In this document: in pieces, positions 62,701 through 64,000 of the stretch
How positions within the stretch are numbered: the first letter of the stretch is position 1
How the letters are laid out: each line of letters opens with the position of its first letter
Assembly (NCBI GenBank): GCA_031963465.1
Contig: JASSUG010000004.1
Location: 124,001-188,000 of the forward strand
Origin: Mycoavidus cysteinexigens_B
Lineage (GTDB): Bacteria; Pseudomonadota; Gammaproteobacteria; Burkholderiales; Burkholderiaceae
Reading direction: 5' to 3'
Length of the DNA: 64,000 nt
Made by a program: the position numbers and the translations under genes
The notes under the pieces: generated by a model
What the model was told of the DNA's origin: nothing
Database searches by the model: none
Seen by the model: the letters and a program-made list of their open reading frames with translations, nothing else

Positions 62701-63539
62701 GCATCTTCTCTTAACAGCTCGTTAAGCGCTGTTTTAGCACGTGTTTTTGCATCCACTTTCTTAACAATAATAGCGGCGTATAAACTATAGCGGCCATCTG
62801 ACGAAGGTAAATTACCCGGCACCACCACTGAGCCAGGCGGGACCCGGCCGTATAGGACTTCACCCGTCTCACGATCATAAACCTTGGTGCTTTGACCAAT
62901 AAAGACCCCCATCGAGAGCACTGAATTCTCGCCCACAATCACGCCTTCTACAACTTCCGAGCGCGCTCCAATAAAACAATTATCTTCAATAATAACTGGG
63001 TTTGCTTGCAACGGCTCAAGCACGCCGCCAATGCCAGCCCCGCCCGAGATATGCACGTTTTTGCCAATTTGCGCACACGAACCTACGGTAGCCCAGGTAT
63101 CGATCATACTGCCTTCATCAACATACGCACCGATATTCACATAGGAAGGCATCAGCACCACATTTTTGGCAATAAATGCACCCCGCCGCGCAAGCGCCGG
63201 CGGCACCACCCGAAAACCGCCAGCAGCAAAATCATCTGCCGAATACGCGGCGAATTTGCTTGGCACTTTGTCATAAAATTGAGTGTATCCGCCGGCGACG
63301 GGCGCATTATCGGTCAGCCGAAAGGATAGCAAGACCGCTTTTTTCAGCCACTGATGGACCTCCCAGCCACCGCCGGTGGGCGCTGAAGGGCGTTTAGAAG
63401 CGATTCTTAAGTCACCTTTATCCAGCTTGTCAAGCACATGCTCAATGGCTTCGCGTACTTCGGCGCAGGCTGATTTGGGGGAAAGTTCAGCACGGTTTTC
63501 CCATGCACCATCGATAATAGCTTGGAGTTGTTCCGACAT
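62697..63539 (-). CDS. dapD: 2,3,4,5-tetrahydropyridine-2,6-dicarboxylate N-succinyltransferase
   Basis: This 280-residue left-handed beta-helix succinyltransferase of the DAP pathway has hexapeptide repeats over VNIGAYVDEGSMIDTWATVG, SCAQIGKNVHISGGAGIGGV and VIEDNCFIGARSEVVEG. ATG 63539 (MSEQLQAIIDGAWENR) is the family start; the longer frame would overlap dapC. It lies 28 bases after dapC. Confidence 0.96.
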   Translation of the reverse strand: MSEQLQAIIDGAWENRAELSPKSACAEVREAIEHVLDKLDKGDLRIASKRPSAPTGGGWEVHQWLKKAVLLSFRLTDNAPVAGGYTQFYDKVPSKFAAYSADDFAAGGFRVVPPALARRGAFIAKNVVLMPSYVNIGAYVDEGSMIDTWATVGSCAQIGKNVHISGGAGIGGVLEPLQANPVIIEDNCFIGARSEVVEGVIVGENSVLSMGVFIGQSTKVYDRETGEVLYGRVPPGSVVVPGNLPSSDGRYSLYAAIIVKKVDAKTRAKTALNELLREDA

Positions 63540-63567
63540 AAAAATAAAAAAAGAAAGTTTAGACTTG

Positions 63568-64000
63568 TTAAATCTGTTTAAGCCCTTGGCAAAACGCAAC
63601 AATCCTTTGTGCTCCTGCCAAACACTCATCCAGTTCTGCCACCAACGCAAGCCGCACATAATTACGGCCTGGATTGACACCACCTACATCACGCCCTAAG
63701 TAGCTACCCGGTAAAACCGTCACATTGTATTCAGTAAAAAGACGCTGCGCGAATTCTGTGTCATTCACCCCCAATCCGTCAACGCGTGCCCACAGATAAA
63801 ACCCGGCATCCGGCATCTGCACATCCAGCACCTCAGCTAACAAGGGCATCACGGCCTGGAACTTATGGCGGTATTTTGCGCGGTTTTCACGCACATGCGC
63901 TTCATCGCTCCAAGCCGCCATACTGGCCGCTTGTACCGCTGGATTTAAGGCGCAGCCATGATACGTGCGATAGCGTATAAATTGTTTCAGCAGCGCCGCA
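63568..64000 (-). CDS. dapC: Succinyldiaminopimelate transaminase, C-terminal part
   Basis: The minus-strand frame is open to the right edge, so only the last ~143 residues are visible. They fit class I/II aminotransferases of the DapC type: RTYHGCALNPAVQAASMAAW, VQMPDAGFYLWARV, LPGSYLGRD, the substrate Arg in GRNYVRLALVAELDEC. It is placed by synteny with dapD and dapE. The Lys that binds PLP lies outside the window. Confidence 0.88.
   Translation of the reverse strand, partial: AALLKQFIRYRTYHGCALNPAVQAASMAAWSDEAHVRENRAKYRHKFQAVMPLLAEVLDVQMPDAGFYLWARVDGLGVNDTEFAQRLFTEYNVTVLPGSYLGRDVGGVNPGRNYVRLALVAELDECLAGAQRIVAFCQGLKQI

Overview
The window looks like a piece of the chromosome of a host-associated member of the Burkholderiaceae. 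The housekeeping blocks match what I remember of Burkholderia-type order: dnaE; waaL-type ligase, two glycosyltransferases and msbA; scpB-rluB-yebC-purD-hemF-nadD-rsfS-rlmH-rng; tsaB-rimI-udg; thiD-lplT/alr-radA; and dapC-dapD-arsC-dapE-prmB-cls-abcF. The accessory DNA is rich in broken genes, IS relics, Rpn-type nucleases, a trans-AT polyketide cluster and very large WD40 proteins. That mix suggests an intracellular symbiont of fungi of the Mycoavidus / Glomeribacter / Mycetohabitans kind. This assignment rests on gene content and recall, not on a database search.

Layout. 1-6.8 kb: the 3' end of a Fic gene, dnaE, a membrane sulfatase-fold (LTA synthase/MdoB-like) enzyme and dgkA. 6.8-22.1 kb (island 1): an F-box-like/pentapeptide/WD40 protein, then a decayed trans-AT polyketide locus. 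The locus holds a methyltransferase-like/GNAT/ACP/KS loading protein whose last ACP is truncated, a duplicated and partly deleted segment with ACP, KS and HEAT-repeat relics, an Rpn nuclease on the other strand, and a complete beta-branching cassette (ACP, decarboxylative KS, HMG synthase, ECH1, ECH2). 22.1-26.8 kb: lipooligosaccharide genes and msbA. 26.8-34.1 kb (island 2): a second WD40 protein, a third that is frameshifted by a small deletion, two near-identical inverted copies of a ~200 bp miniature transposable element on either side of the third, and a CsbD protein. 34.3-42.8 kb: a long minus-strand run of housekeeping genes from scpB to rng, apparently without maf. 43.0-45.9 kb: an NlpD-like lipoprotein, tRNA-Arg(TCT), tsaB, rimI and a type 4 uracil-DNA glycosylase. 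45.9-49.4 kb (island 3): Rpn, IS66 and ISNCY relics, pncC/cinA, a KGG stress protein, an intact IS982-type element with a 7 bp target duplication, and a possible phosphopantetheinyl transferase relic. 49.4-54.1 kb: thiD, lplT, alr, radA. 54.1-56.8 kb (island 4): two holin-like membrane proteins and an MFS exporter. 56.8-64.0 kb: ABC-F, cls, prmB, dapE, arsC-like, dapD and the start-truncated dapC.

How the parts work together. The polyketide genes would load a short, possibly methylated, acyl starter (MT and GNAT), extend it once (KS), and mark the next ACP for beta-methyl or exomethylene branching; that ACP carries the flag Trp six residues after the phosphopantetheine Ser. The cassette genes would then add the branch. 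The megasynthase is broken, no AT or later modules are present, and a PPTase-like relic lies 30 kb away, so the pathway in this window is probably a remnant unless the rest lies elsewhere. The WD40 proteins are the most striking intact accessory genes: their N-terminal F-box-like motif and propellers of 13-15 repeats resemble eukaryotic adaptor proteins and are candidate host-interaction factors.
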